Positions 36,193-45,415 of a stretch of DNA of 64,000 bases are shown here, in pieces (within the stretch, counting starts at the first letter, position 1; each line of letters starts with the position of its first letter). Origin of the DNA: Sporosarcina sp. FSL K6-1522. Lineage in GTDB: Bacteria > Bacillota > Bacilli > Bacillales_A > Planococcaceae. The stretch is from NCBI RefSeq assembly GCF_038622445.1, contig NZ_CP152019.1, positions 3,446,501 to 3,510,500 on the forward strand, given 5' to 3'. A program made the position numbers and the translations under genes. The notes below the pieces were generated by a model. It did no database searches. It was given only the letters and a program-made list of their open reading frames with translations, and was not told the DNA's origin.

Positions 36193-36852
36193 ATGCAAGT
36201 TCTCATCGAATGGATGTATAAAACGCCCAAAGGCACGGAAACCATCTTGCGTTCTGAGGAAATGCCCGCAGCGCAGGCTCTACTGCTTGCTGAAGATATG
36301 ACAAAGACGGGACGCGCCAAAAACATCACATTTATCGATCCATTTGACACCACATGGACGATAAAAGAATTGAAAGGTTATTTAAAAGGCATCGAGACAG
36401 AACCGCATAACATCACTGTTTATTTCGACGGAGGCTTCGATCACGCCAGCAACCAATCCGGTTTGGGCTGTGCCATCTATTATGAGCAAAACGGGAAATC
36501 GTATCGCTTACGACGCAATGCTCCTTCTGCCGAACTTGTCTCGAATAACGAAGCCGAATATGCCGCGCTTTACTTAGGGCTACAGGAGCTTGAATTGTTG
36601 AATGTTCACCACCTACCGGCTCGCTTTGTCGGGGATTCCCAAGTCGTCATTAATCAGCTGACAGGCGAGTGGCCAGTACTGGAAAGCGGACTGGCACGCT
36701 GGGTAGACAGAATTGAAGAGAAATTAGCACGCCTCGAGATTCAGCCAACATATGAACTCGTGCAACGTAAATTAAATACAGAAGCCGATCGACTGGCGAC
36801 ACAAGCGTTAAATGGGGTCACGATTACCGCAACGGTTGAATTGACTTCATAA
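36193..36852 (+). CDS. RNase H-like protein (YpeP/RnhA-type)
   Basis: A 219-residue protein: an N-terminal domain of about 70 residues followed by a reverse-transcriptase-like RNase H fold at 75-210. The acidic catalytic positions are in place: Asp in VYFDGGFDHASN, Glu in SNNEAEYAALYLGLQEL, Asp in FVGDSQVVINQLTGEW and Asp in NTEADRLATQAL. Probably removes RNA from RNA-DNA hybrids. Start ATG 36193 follows GGGGAGGTTTAAAA; upstream in-frame codons overlap an intergenic region and are rejected. Confidence 0.85.
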   Translation: MQVLIEWMYKTPKGTETILRSEEMPAAQALLLAEDMTKTGRAKNITFIDPFDTTWTIKELKGYLKGIETEPHNITVYFDGGFDHASNQSGLGCAIYYEQNGKSYRLRRNAPSAELVSNNEAEYAALYLGLQELELLNVHHLPARFVGDSQVVINQLTGEWPVLESGLARWVDRIEEKLARLEIQPTYELVQRKLNTEADRLATQALNGVTITATVELTS

Positions 36853-36860
36853 AGCATATA

Positions 36861-36899
36861 AAAGCTCGCTTACAGTCAGCCTAACTGTAAGCGAGCTTT
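36861..36899. terminator. Bidirectional terminator between RNase H-like gene and selO
   Basis: Sixteen-base perfect stem AAAGCTCGCTTACAGT / ACTGTAAGCGAGCTTT; its distal arm ends at the selO stop codon. Confidence 0.88.
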
Positions 36900-38374
36900 C
36901 AAGTTCCACAATATGTTTGATAAGGACTTGTTGAAGGAGCAGGAAGTGACGCATAATTCACCTGCTGATTAGAATAGGCATATGGATTGGAAAGGACATC
37001 CAGTAGCTCCTGCATCACACGATAGTCACCCCGTTGGACTGCAGCTTCAAGTGCTGCTTCTACCCGATGATTCCGAGGTATTACTGCAGGGTTACTGTCC
37101 CGCATCAATTGTTGAACACTTTCCTTTGATGCCTGCTGCCTAGTCAATCTTTCCTGCCACAGCTCGTACCACTGTGTAAATTCGGATGTTTCGAAAAGCG
37201 CTTCATCCGTCAATTGATTGAGTGTTAATGCACGAAATATATTTGTATAATCCGCATCGTGTTGCTCCATCAATTGCAAAAGATGCCCCATTAAAGATTC
37301 GTCCTGTTTCTCTTCATTGAACAATCCTAATTTCGCTCGCATGCCCGCAAACCAATTCGCATAATAATGCTCCGAGAAATCAGATAGCTCATCTTGTGCC
37401 AATCGAGCTCCTTCCGCGTACTCTTCATGCAGTAGCGATAAAAGACTTTCCGCAAATCGCGCAAGATTCCAGCCGACGATATTCGGTTGATTGCCATAAG
37501 CATAGCGACCTTGAATATCAATCGAGCTAAAAACCGTGGCAGGATTATATGTATCCATAAAAGCACAAGGACCATAATCAATCGTTTCTCCACTGATCGT
37601 CATATTATCGGTATTCATAACACCGTGGATGAAACCAACCAACTGCCATTTGGCAACCAAAGCCGCCTGACGCTGAATGACAGCTTGTAGCAATGCAAGA
37701 TAGCGACCGTCATTCTCCTCGATTTCTGGATAATGACGCTGTAATGCATAATCAGCTAACGCACGAAGCTCATCATCCGTCCCCCATTTCGCAACGTATT
37801 GAAAAGTACCAAAACGCAGATGACTGCTTGCCACACGCGTTAAAATAGCTCCTGGCAAATCGGTTTCACGGATAATAGACTCACCCGTTGTCACCACAGC
37901 TAATGCACGAGTCGTTGGGATACCAAGTGCATGCATTGCTTCACTCATAATGTATTCTCGTAACATGGGACCAAGTGCGGCACGTCCATCTCCTCCGCGG
38001 GAATACGGTGTCCGTCCAGCGCCTTTCAGCTGAATATCAAAACGTTTACCTTCTGGCGTCAATTGTTCACCAAGCAATACCGCCCTGCCGTCCCCTAGCA
38101 TTGTAAAGTTGCCAAATTGGTGGCCTGCGTATGCTTGAGCAAGTGGCAAAGCATCTTCAGGGATCGCATTGCCAGCAAATATCGCTACCCCTTCTTCACT
38201 TCGTAGTGCCCCTGCATTTAGTCCAAGTGAAATCGCCAAAGAATCATTAAACATGATCAGCGCTGGTGACTGGACTGGAGTTGGATTCAAACTTGTAAAA
38301 AAGGATTTAGGCAAACGGCTATAACTGTTGTCTAGATGCCATCCCATTTCAAGTGACTGTTGTCGTTTTGTCAT
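36899..38374 (-). CDS. selO: SelO/YdiU protein adenylyltransferase
   Basis: A 491-residue pseudokinase-fold enzyme that transfers AMP to protein Ser/Thr/Tyr residues. Family blocks are clear: [36 protein letters not shown] near residue 85, [20 protein letters not shown] near 120, [21 protein letters not shown] near 245 (Asp of the inverted-ATP active site) and a C-terminal YQTYCGT in which Cys replaces the selenocysteine of animal SelO. The start ATG 38374 follows AAAGGAGAAACG. Monocistronic. Confidence 0.93.
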   Translation of the reverse strand: MTKRQQSLEMGWHLDNSYSRLPKSFFTSLNPTPVQSPALIMFNDSLAISLGLNAGALRSEEGVAIFAGNAIPEDALPLAQAYAGHQFGNFTMLGDGRAVLLGEQLTPEGKRFDIQLKGAGRTPYSRGGDGRAALGPMLREYIMSEAMHALGIPTTRALAVVTTGESIIRETDLPGAILTRVASSHLRFGTFQYVAKWGTDDELRALADYALQRHYPEIEENDGRYLALLQAVIQRQAALVAKWQLVGFIHGVMNTDNMTISGETIDYGPCAFMDTYNPATVFSSIDIQGRYAYGNQPNIVGWNLARFAESLLSLLHEEYAEGARLAQDELSDFSEHYYANWFAGMRAKLGLFNEEKQDESLMGHLLQLMEQHDADYTNIFRALTLNQLTDEALFETSEFTQWYELWQERLTRQQASKESVQQLMRDSNPAVIPRNHRVEAALEAAVQRGDYRVMQELLDVLSNPYAYSNQQVNYASLPAPSTSPYQTYCGT

Positions 38375-38562
38375 CGTTTCTCCTTTCTTGCTCACTTTTT
38401 ATTGAAAACATCCATTATAAGTGTCTGCTTCTACTGATGGATTATACCCTGATGAAAGTTAACCACTTACTCGCATCGATTACAACCGAAAAGGACAAGA
38501 ATGACCAGAAATAACTTGGTCATTTCTAGCCACTCTATTTTTCATTCATCCGATTAACACCA

Positions 38563-40359
38563 TTATTTCCTCAACGCAACAGCAGGCTCTGTATGAATTA
38601 GCTTGTGGCTAGCAATCATGCTAATAATACTAACAACAACGCCCGTGGACAGTATGGATAGGACAATTTGTGCGGGTGTAATGATGATTGCTAAATCAAA
38701 AACCATACTGATGACATACGTACTGCCAATCAAAACTGCTTGAAAAATAGCCGACATTGCTGCTAAAAGCATATTTTCGCTGGCAATCATATTCCGTAGA
38801 GTCCCATTTTTGAATCCCAAAGCGGACATCAGCCCTAGTTCCTTATAACGTGAGTTTTGCAATTTAACGAGTAAAACGGTTCCGATAAACAATGAAATTG
38901 CTAACACTAAAATCGAAACAATCAAGAACAAACGATTGAGGTTGTTGAATGCGCTTTGCAAAGCGCCTACTTCTTTGGCAGCATTTTTGCTGTCCATTTT
39001 TTTGTCAGTTAGCATTTGACTAACGGATACAATATCCTCAAAATTCTTTACATCGTAACTAATAGAGTAGTTTTCTTGCTCTTTCACCTTTTGATAAAAT
39101 TCCCGTTCAATATCGGAGCTGACAAAGAAATCATCGTAGCCTGCATTATAAATACCGCTAATTGTCAGCGTGTATGCATTTCCACCATATTGTAACGTAA
39201 GTTCTTGTCCAAGTACTCTACTAATATCATTAGCAAACTTTTTAGCAAGACTCGGACTCAATGCGATTTCCTTTTCACCTGATTTTGGCATCGTACCGTA
39301 TGACATCTTTTCAGTCGCCTTAGCCATTGGGTATTTTTCTGCCATCGCTTCGGTTTTATCCCCCAGCTTTAATGCAACGTCCGTTATTTTGTATTGATAA
39401 TAGACATTGTCGATACGTTCATCGGATGTCAACATATCCAAAATCGTTCCATCATCTTCACCTTGAATATAACCATTATTAAAGGCTGTGTTTTTATCCT
39501 TAAAATCCGCAATCGAGTTGTCCATACGATTCCCCGAGGATAAAGACAACATAAACGCAAGGATTCCGATAGAGATAGCCAAACTAACAGCCATATAACG
39601 AGTGATATGCACCTGGAAGTTTTTCAGCCCCCGCTTGAACGCAGATACTCTAGTCGCCTTATGAATACGGAGTGTATCATTACCAGTACAATCCCGTTGA
39701 ATGACCGTTTCTTTGGCAATAATCTTCCTGTCCTCAATATACATTACTTCATCGGCAAAGCTACAAATCTTTTGATCATGTGTAATGACAATCACTAAGC
39801 GATCTTTTGAAATCTCTTTTAACAGTTCCATCATGTCATGGGAATTGCTACGGTCTAATGCTCCTGTCGGCTCATCTGCCAAGATTATGTTGGGATTGCT
39901 CATTAACGCTCTTGCAATCGCAGCCCTCTGCTTTTGACCGCCCGACAGATTTTCAATCTTTTCATCTGCTTTTTGTGCTAATCCCAGTTTGTTTAACAGT
40001 TCTTTGGCACTTTCTCTATTTTCCCCTTCGCTTGAAGCATTTAATTCACAAGCAAGGAGGATATTTTCAAGCACCGTATAACCGCTTAACAGATGGTAGT
40101 TTTGAAAGATAAACCCGATATGTTCTCTGCGATATGCACATAATTCGTCGGCGTTCATGTTGCTAATAGAAGCACCCGCAACCGTAATCTCACCGCTATA
40201 ATCGCTGTCGAAGCCTGCCATCATATTCAGCAAAGTACTTTTACCGCAACCCGATGCACCTAGCAAGCAAATAAGTCCTTTATTCGGAAAGGTGAAATTG
40301 ACATCGTCAAATATAGGCAATGCATCATATTTTTTTACAAGGTTGTTTAGTTGTATCAT
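38563..40359 (-). CDS. ABC transporter, fused ATPase-permease (second subunit)
   Basis: A 598-residue fusion. Residues 1-225 are an ATPase (Walker A GASGCGKSTLL near 34, signature LSGGQKQRAAIA near 140, Walker B ILADEPTGALD). From about 260 it has a MacB/FtsX-type permease part: one span (MAVSLAISIGILAFMLSL), about 210 extracytoplasmic residues and three C-terminal spans. Its ATG overlaps the stop of the preceding gene (TAATG), so the two are coupled and probably form a heterodimer. MacB-type transporters without a secretion partner usually export or sense peptides and antibiotics. Confidence 0.88.
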   Translation of the reverse strand: MIQLNNLVKKYDALPIFDDVNFTFPNKGLICLLGASGCGKSTLLNMMAGFDSDYSGEITVAGASISNMNADELCAYRREHIGFIFQNYHLLSGYTVLENILLACELNASSEGENRESAKELLNKLGLAQKADEKIENLSGGQKQRAAIARALMSNPNIILADEPTGALDRSNSHDMMELLKEISKDRLVIVITHDQKICSFADEVMYIEDRKIIAKETVIQRDCTGNDTLRIHKATRVSAFKRGLKNFQVHITRYMAVSLAISIGILAFMLSLSSGNRMDNSIADFKDKNTAFNNGYIQGEDDGTILDMLTSDERIDNVYYQYKITDVALKLGDKTEAMAEKYPMAKATEKMSYGTMPKSGEKEIALSPSLAKKFANDISRVLGQELTLQYGGNAYTLTISGIYNAGYDDFFVSSDIEREFYQKVKEQENYSISYDVKNFEDIVSVSQMLTDKKMDSKNAAKEVGALQSAFNNLNRLFLIVSILVLAISLFIGTVLLVKLQNSRYKELGLMSALGFKNGTLRNMIASENMLLAAMSAIFQAVLIGSTYVISMVFDLAIIITPAQIVLSILSTGVVVSIISMIASHKLIHTEPAVALRK

Positions 40360-42302
40360 TATCGTTCACCTGTCTTCAATGCGGTTGTTACATTGGTTTT
40401 TATAATCGAAATCGTAGTTGCCAAGTACGCCACAACAGCTACCAAAACAATCAATAACACGCCTGGAAATAGCGTCTGTGCACTCAGAATATTTTTGCCA
40501 AACAAACTTTCAGTAGCTATATTGATGAGCGGCGATATAACAAGTAACAATAGAATGGCTACAATGGTTTCCGTCATCTTTTCCGTCAAGTTTAGCAAGC
40601 CTAAATGCGTATTCGTAAAGCCACTTACTTTATAAATGGCATACTCTCTTTTTCGCATAAAACCTGTGATTAAGGAAATCGCAATCACCATAACGACAGA
40701 TAACATTCCTATAAGTACATTTGCAGAGCCGGATTGTTCCGTTGTTTGCTCATTTAATCTCACAATATCCTCAACAAGTTCAAATTGCCCAAGCGGTACG
40801 ATGCCAATTTCGTTAAGTTCGTCTTTAATAGCAATCATATCCTTCGGCGTCTTCGCTCGAATAAGGAAGTTTACGGATTTATTTTCTATGCCCGCTTGTT
40901 TTCTTAAGTCGTCAATTGCAACTTTACTAAAGAAAAAGGAGTCATCAACAGAATACGGGATCATTTCTCCTTCATATTCATAAGAGACAGTCGTATCTGC
41001 AACGCCGACAATTGTTGCGGTGATGAATGTGCCTTGTAGCACCGGCTCCCCTGTATCCCAATTGTATACAGAGCCATTAAAATCAATTTCCTTGCCGATT
41101 GCTTGCTCGTTTGACAGGCCCAATGTATCAACAAAGCTTTCTGGTACAACAACCTCATTGCCTTTGCCCATTGGCATTTTCCCAGCTACCAACTTATTGA
41201 TGACCGGCACACTACCTGTACTTTGGATCTGATATTCTTTGCCACTCACCGTTACTTTAATATCATCAAATGCTTGTAAAAAAGCTGTAAAGTCTACACG
41301 TTCATCGCCTACATAGTTAGCATATAAGCCACCAATATCTTGCGTGACATCTGCATTTGGCTTTTCTTCCTCCTGCTCACTTGTTCCTCCCGCACTCGTA
41401 AAACTGCCAACGACACTAATATCTTTCAATCCCTCGCCATACGTATCAATCAGCTCATCAAACTCTCCCTGGCTACTGTCACCAATCGCTCCGCTAACAG
41501 TTGTCAGTAAAAACGTACCTGCAACCATTAGTGAAAGAGCTGCTACTACAAATCGGTTATATGCACTTTTGACATTCGATTTAGTGATTTCGAAAGCATT
41601 TTTGATGGATAAATGATGACATTTATCAAACGTCAGCTGTTCTTTTTGCGTAATGATTTCTTGTGACGTTACAAACGGTTCTTCCTGGTCTAAGTTTAAA
41701 ACGGTTGATTGATCGTCAAGTAAATTGGTATCATGCGTGACAATGATGACAGTCCTTTTTTTAGCAATCTTTCTTAGAATAGCCATTGTTGTTTTGGAAG
41801 TTTCTTCATCTAAAGCACTCGTCGGCTCGTCAGCAATAATCACTTGTGGATTTTTCATCAGTTCTCTTGCAATGGTCACACGCTGCTTTTGGCCGCCTGA
41901 CAGATTTTTTACTTTTTGATGTGCAAGGTCTATCATTTCGAGTTCTCTTAAAATCTTTTCTGCATTTTTTTTATTTTTTTCGTCTTTTAAGTACTGTGGC
42001 AATAATACATTCTCTACCACCGATACATCCTCGAGCAAATTAAAATCCTGCCAAACAAATCCAAACATATTGTTATAAAAATAGCTTTTTTCATGAGCGG
42101 TTAATGCCTTAATGCTTTTCCCGCAATAGGTCACTTCCCCGTCAAAATCTTGTTCCATCCCGCTAATGATTTTCAAAAGCGTCGTTTTACCACTACCTGA
42201 AGCACCGACTATAAAGTTCAGTCCTTTTCCCATTGTAAAAGAAATATCATTCAATACGAATTCGCTGTTATATTGTTTTGATACATGCTTAATTTCAAAC
42301 AT
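40359..42302 (-). CDS. ABC transporter, fused ATPase-permease (first subunit)
   Basis: A 647-residue fusion with the same plan as its partner: Walker A GASGSGKTTLLK near residue 34, LSGGQKQRVTIARELM near 137, VIIADEPTSALDEETS near 155; then a first span (FVVAALSLMVAGTFLLTTV), about 270 extracytoplasmic residues including a Glu-rich SEQEEEKPNADVT stretch, and three C-terminal spans. It starts at ATG 42302 behind AGGAGGAATAAAA. It diverges from the response regulator gene, typical of a two-component system controlling its own transporter. Vex-Vnc of Streptococcus is a comparable arrangement. Confidence 0.88.
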   Translation of the reverse strand: MFEIKHVSKQYNSEFVLNDISFTMGKGLNFIVGASGSGKTTLLKIISGMEQDFDGEVTYCGKSIKALTAHEKSYFYNNMFGFVWQDFNLLEDVSVVENVLLPQYLKDEKNKKNAEKILRELEMIDLAHQKVKNLSGGQKQRVTIARELMKNPQVIIADEPTSALDEETSKTTMAILRKIAKKRTVIIVTHDTNLLDDQSTVLNLDQEEPFVTSQEIITQKEQLTFDKCHHLSIKNAFEITKSNVKSAYNRFVVAALSLMVAGTFLLTTVSGAIGDSSQGEFDELIDTYGEGLKDISVVGSFTSAGGTSEQEEEKPNADVTQDIGGLYANYVGDERVDFTAFLQAFDDIKVTVSGKEYQIQSTGSVPVINKLVAGKMPMGKGNEVVVPESFVDTLGLSNEQAIGKEIDFNGSVYNWDTGEPVLQGTFITATIVGVADTTVSYEYEGEMIPYSVDDSFFFSKVAIDDLRKQAGIENKSVNFLIRAKTPKDMIAIKDELNEIGIVPLGQFELVEDIVRLNEQTTEQSGSANVLIGMLSVVMVIAISLITGFMRKREYAIYKVSGFTNTHLGLLNLTEKMTETIVAILLLLVISPLINIATESLFGKNILSAQTLFPGVLLIVLVAVVAYLATTISIIKTNVTTALKTGER

Positions 42303-42347
42303 TTTTATTCCTCCTAAACTTGATAGCATCATTGTATAACGAATGAT

Positions 42348-42404
42348 GTTAAATCCCTGTTAAGCGATTTTTTGTGGAAATTAAATGCTTAACATAGATT
42401 TAAC
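42348..42404. promoter_or_regulatory. Inverted-repeat operator between ABC genes and regulator
   Basis: GTTAAATCCCTGTTAAGC (42348-42365) is repeated in inverted orientation as GCTTAACATAGATTTAAC (42387-42404) with 15 of 18 positions matching. Each arm itself has two TTAA-type half sites. It sits in the divergent promoter region and fits a binding site for the OmpR-type regulator next to it. Confidence 0.65.
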
Positions 42405-42441
42405 ACCTGCTTACAGTACAATAGGAGTGAGGTGATTTGGG

Positions 42442-43134
42442 ATGAGAATACTCATTGTAGAAGACGAGCTTGATTTGCAGGAAGCGATTGCAGACGGGCT
42501 TAGAATAGATGGTTATGCCGTTGATACGTGTGATGACGGTGAAACTGCTTACGATCTGTTATATGAAGTGAATTACGATTTAGTCGTACTCGATTTAAAT
42601 TTGCCAATAATGGATGGGCTTGAGGTGTTAGAAAAAATACGAGATGAGAGGCCCGAATTAAAAGTACTTATTCTCAGTGCAAGAAGTAATGTGAATGATA
42701 AAGTAAAAGGCCTAGACAGAGGAGCAAATGATTATTTGGCGAAACCATTTGATTTTGCTGAGTTAGAGGCAAGAATACGCAATTTGTTGCGGAGAAAGTT
42801 TGTGCAAGAAAGTAGTATGCTTTCCAGCGGTGACATAAAGGTAGATTTATCAAAACGGATTGCCTTTGTAAATAAACTTGAAATCGCACTGACAAAAAAA
42901 GAATTTGCATTGCTAGCATATCTTTTGCTACACAAAGATCGAGTGATCAGCCAAGAAGAACTGATTGAACATGTCTGGGATCAACATGCGGATAGCTTTA
43001 GTGGCGCGATTCGTGTTCATATTGCAACGCTCCGCAAGAAACTGAAGACAGTTTTAAGCTATGACCCCATTGGAACGAAAATCGGTGAAGGATACTTTTT
43101 ATCTTCAGACAAGGATGGTGATGTCCGTGCTTGA
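42442..43134 (+). CDS. OmpR-family response regulator
   Basis: A 230-residue regulator: receiver domain with phospho-acceptor Asp51 in LVVLDLNLPIMDG, the acidic pair VEDELD at the N-terminus and Lys in YLAKPFDF, followed by a winged-helix DNA-binding domain (ALTKKEFALLAYLLLHKDRV, SGAIRVHIATLRKKLK). It starts at ATG 42442 behind GAGGTGATTTGGG and overlaps the kinase gene by 14 bases. Likely controls the divergent ABC operon through the inverted repeat at 42348-42404. Confidence 0.92.
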   Translation: MRILIVEDELDLQEAIADGLRIDGYAVDTCDDGETAYDLLYEVNYDLVVLDLNLPIMDGLEVLEKIRDERPELKVLILSARSNVNDKVKGLDRGANDYLAKPFDFAELEARIRNLLRRKFVQESSMLSSGDIKVDLSKRIAFVNKLEIALTKKEFALLAYLLLHKDRVISQEELIEHVWDQHADSFSGAIRVHIATLRKKLKTVLSYDPIGTKIGEGYFLSSDKDGDVRA

Positions 43135-44281
43135 AAATATGCCTATCCGATTGCGACTTACCGTTATGACTGTTGCTCTTTTAACTGTCTGTTGTATAGG
43201 TCTTACTTTAATACTTAATTTTTCTGCTAGTAGAATGGCTACAAGAATTGATGCTATGCCTTTACTACCAGCACTTCAGGATAGCGTAAATGGAGGGATT
43301 GCTCAATCACCCTCAGTAACTACGCTCCCTATTGCTACATCTGCAGCTACCCAAAAAGCCAAAATAGATTTCAAAATTGAAAGCATCATGTATATGCTTT
43401 TCATTATTGTTGGCGGAGGGCTTTCAACCTACTACATTTCAGGAAGAGCATTACAACCTCTTCACAAACTAAATGGGCAAGTCAAAAACATCAATGCGCA
43501 TAACTTAGCTGAAACATTAACCGTGCCCCCTACAAAGGATGAAATTGCAGAGCTTACTGTAACATTTAACAACATGACAGGGAAGTTGGATGATTCCTTC
43601 AAAATGCAACAGAGGTTTTCGGCAAGTGCCGCCCATGAGCTGCGAACACCCCTCGCTGTGTTGCAAACAAAGGTGGATGTATTTAAGAAGAAAAAAACGC
43701 ATACAAATGAGGAATATGATGCGCTTATTTCGGTTATTGAGAAGCAGACACAACGCTTGCGAGGACTCGTCAGTAACCTATTAGATATGACGAATATGGA
43801 CGATAACGATGAGCAAAGTAGTATCTATGTAAAAGATATTTTCGAGGATATTATTTCCGAATTGGCTCATATAGCGAACAATCATCAGGTTACGCTATCC
43901 CTAGATTGTGATGACAGTGTTATCTTGGGAAACACAGACTTATTGTATCGTGCTTTTTGCAACTTGGCGGAAAACGGCATCAAGTACAATATTGACGGCG
44001 GTACAGTTGAGATGATTGTAAACAAATCCAATGACGAACAGGTAGCCATCCATATTAAAGATACAGGCATTGGCATTGATGATGAAGACAAAAAGATTAT
44101 ATTTGAACCTTTTTATCGCGTTGATAAATCGCGCTCCCGTCAAATGGGCGGTACAGGCTTAGGTCTTTCAACTGTTGCTAGCATTATTAAAAAGCATAAC
44201 GGCACGATTACAGTCACCGACAATGCAAAGAACGGGACTGACTTTACTGTCATCTTGCCTCTAGGGTCTTCCCCCAAATAG
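43121..44281 (+). CDS. Sensor histidine kinase
   Basis: A 386-residue membrane kinase: two spans (LTVMTVALLTVCCIGLTLIL and MYMLFIIVGGGLSTYYI) enclosing an external loop of about 65 residues, a HAMP-like linker, the H-box FSASAAHELRTPLAVLQ with the phosphorylated His, and ATP-lid motifs NLAENGIKYN, DTGIGIDDEDK and GGTGLGLSTVASI. ATG 43121 is five bases after AAGGA and overlaps the regulator gene. The moderate external loop could sense an envelope signal directly. It resembles VncS-type kinases next to ATPase-permease fusions. Confidence 0.9.
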   Translation: MSVLENMPIRLRLTVMTVALLTVCCIGLTLILNFSASRMATRIDAMPLLPALQDSVNGGIAQSPSVTTLPIATSAATQKAKIDFKIESIMYMLFIIVGGGLSTYYISGRALQPLHKLNGQVKNINAHNLAETLTVPPTKDEIAELTVTFNNMTGKLDDSFKMQQRFSASAAHELRTPLAVLQTKVDVFKKKKTHTNEEYDALISVIEKQTQRLRGLVSNLLDMTNMDDNDEQSSIYVKDIFEDIISELAHIANNHQVTLSLDCDDSVILGNTDLLYRAFCNLAENGIKYNIDGGTVEMIVNKSNDEQVAIHIKDTGIGIDDEDKKIIFEPFYRVDKSRSRQMGGTGLGLSTVASIIKKHNGTITVTDNAKNGTDFTVILPLGSSPK

Positions 44282-44294
44282 GTACTTAGTCGAC

Positions 44295-45125
44295 TCATAA
44301 CTTTCGAACAGGCACTTGGATTTCAAAAGTAATCTCATTCGGTTTATCCGTAATGGTAATATCCAAATGCATGATTTGTAAGGCATCACCTATGATTTGA
44401 TAATTATTCATCTTCAGATGCTGCAGGATTTCTCTTAAACTTTCACCGCGACTCGACAACAATTCTCCATTATAGCGAATACAGGCAAATAATCCCCCGG
44501 GAACCGTCGTCCGATAGGTATTTGGTATATCTTCCTTATTTTTTGCCACAATAAAAATCGTTGACGGTTCTTCAAAACGTTCTAATGCGAGATTCGATTC
44601 TTCAATAATAATACCTAGTCGATTGCTAGCAAGAATCGGCGTCTTTTCCGTCAACATATTCTCCAAATTCAACACACCGTAACTGAGCTCAAAGTTATTA
44701 TTGATTTTTTCATTCAAGGTCAATAATTGTCTCGTTTTTATCTTACGAAATACGACCTGTTGAAGATCACTTTCTTTTTCCACTCGTTCTAAATAGCTAA
44801 TCTTCTCTCGAATGCTTTCTTCCAGTTCGTTCAATTCGTTCAGATTTGCGACTAGCTCTTCATGTTTACCTTTCAAAATAGCTAATGATTTACTGAAATT
44901 ACGTTCGTTGAGGTATTCCTTTATTTCATCCGTCGTCATCTTCAGCTGTCGAAGCTCTTTAATGGTGCCTAAAATTTCATATTGAAAAATGGAGTAATAG
45001 CGATAGCCAGTATCAGGATCAACAAATTGCGGCTTAAATAAGCCAATGCGGTCATAATGCCGCAACGCCTCCGTAGTAACTCCGCGAAGCTTGGCCATTT
45101 CACCAATGCTTAGTTTTTCTTTCAA
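44295..45125 (-). CDS. MerR-family regulator with effector-binding domain
   Basis: A 276-residue regulator. Residues 5-75 are the MerR winged helix (LSIGEMAKLRGVTTEALRHY, YRYYSIFQYEILGTIKEL); residues 75-120 form a coiled-coil; residues 125-276 resemble the BmrR/GyrI-like drug-binding domain (VPGGLFACIRYNGEL, ending EITFEIQVPVRKL). It is expected to sense a hydrophobic or cationic ligand and activate an exporter, but no obvious target gene is next to it. The start is TTG 45125 behind GGGGGAGTGCGGA. It converges on the histidine kinase with 13 bases between stops. Confidence 0.88.
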   Translation of the reverse strand: MKEKLSIGEMAKLRGVTTEALRHYDRIGLFKPQFVDPDTGYRYYSIFQYEILGTIKELRQLKMTTDEIKEYLNERNFSKSLAILKGKHEELVANLNELNELEESIREKISYLERVEKESDLQQVVFRKIKTRQLLTLNEKINNNFELSYGVLNLENMLTEKTPILASNRLGIIIEESNLALERFEEPSTIFIVAKNKEDIPNTYRTTVPGGLFACIRYNGELLSSRGESLREILQHLKMNNYQIIGDALQIMHLDITITDKPNEITFEIQVPVRKL

Positions 45126-45165
45126 TCCGCACTCCCCCTGAAACTTAATATAGTAGAAAGTCTAA

Positions 45166-45246
45166 AAAACTTATCACCTTCAATCATTTGAAGTTTGATG
45201 AGAGTTAGACACTCAACAAGCTTAAAAGAAGAAAGTGATAAGTTTT
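45166..45246. repeat. Long-loop inverted repeat between ureohydrolase and MerR genes
   Basis: AAAACTTATCAC (45166-45177) pairs with GTGATAAGTTTT (45235-45246), enclosing 57 bases that contain a smaller TTCAATCATTTGAA palindrome. On the minus strand it ends in TTTTTTAG, so it can serve as terminator of the upstream catabolic operon. Confidence 0.6.
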
Positions 45247-45415
45247 ATCTTGAATGATGCGCTTTCATTAAACCCGCCATAATGAGCGAATTATCAGAAC
45301 CTAACTCTTATACATACTATGCAACGCTTTCTAACGATTTGTCAAGGTCATTTCCAAACGCTATTTTTCAAAAAGTTGCATCGAATTTCCAAGGGTAAAA
45401 TAGCCCTATTTTCTC

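Noticed and set aside
40351..42043. Several 60-115-codon plus-strand frames opposite the ABC genes
   Set aside because: These are antisense shadows of the long ATPase-permease frames, without ribosome binding sites.
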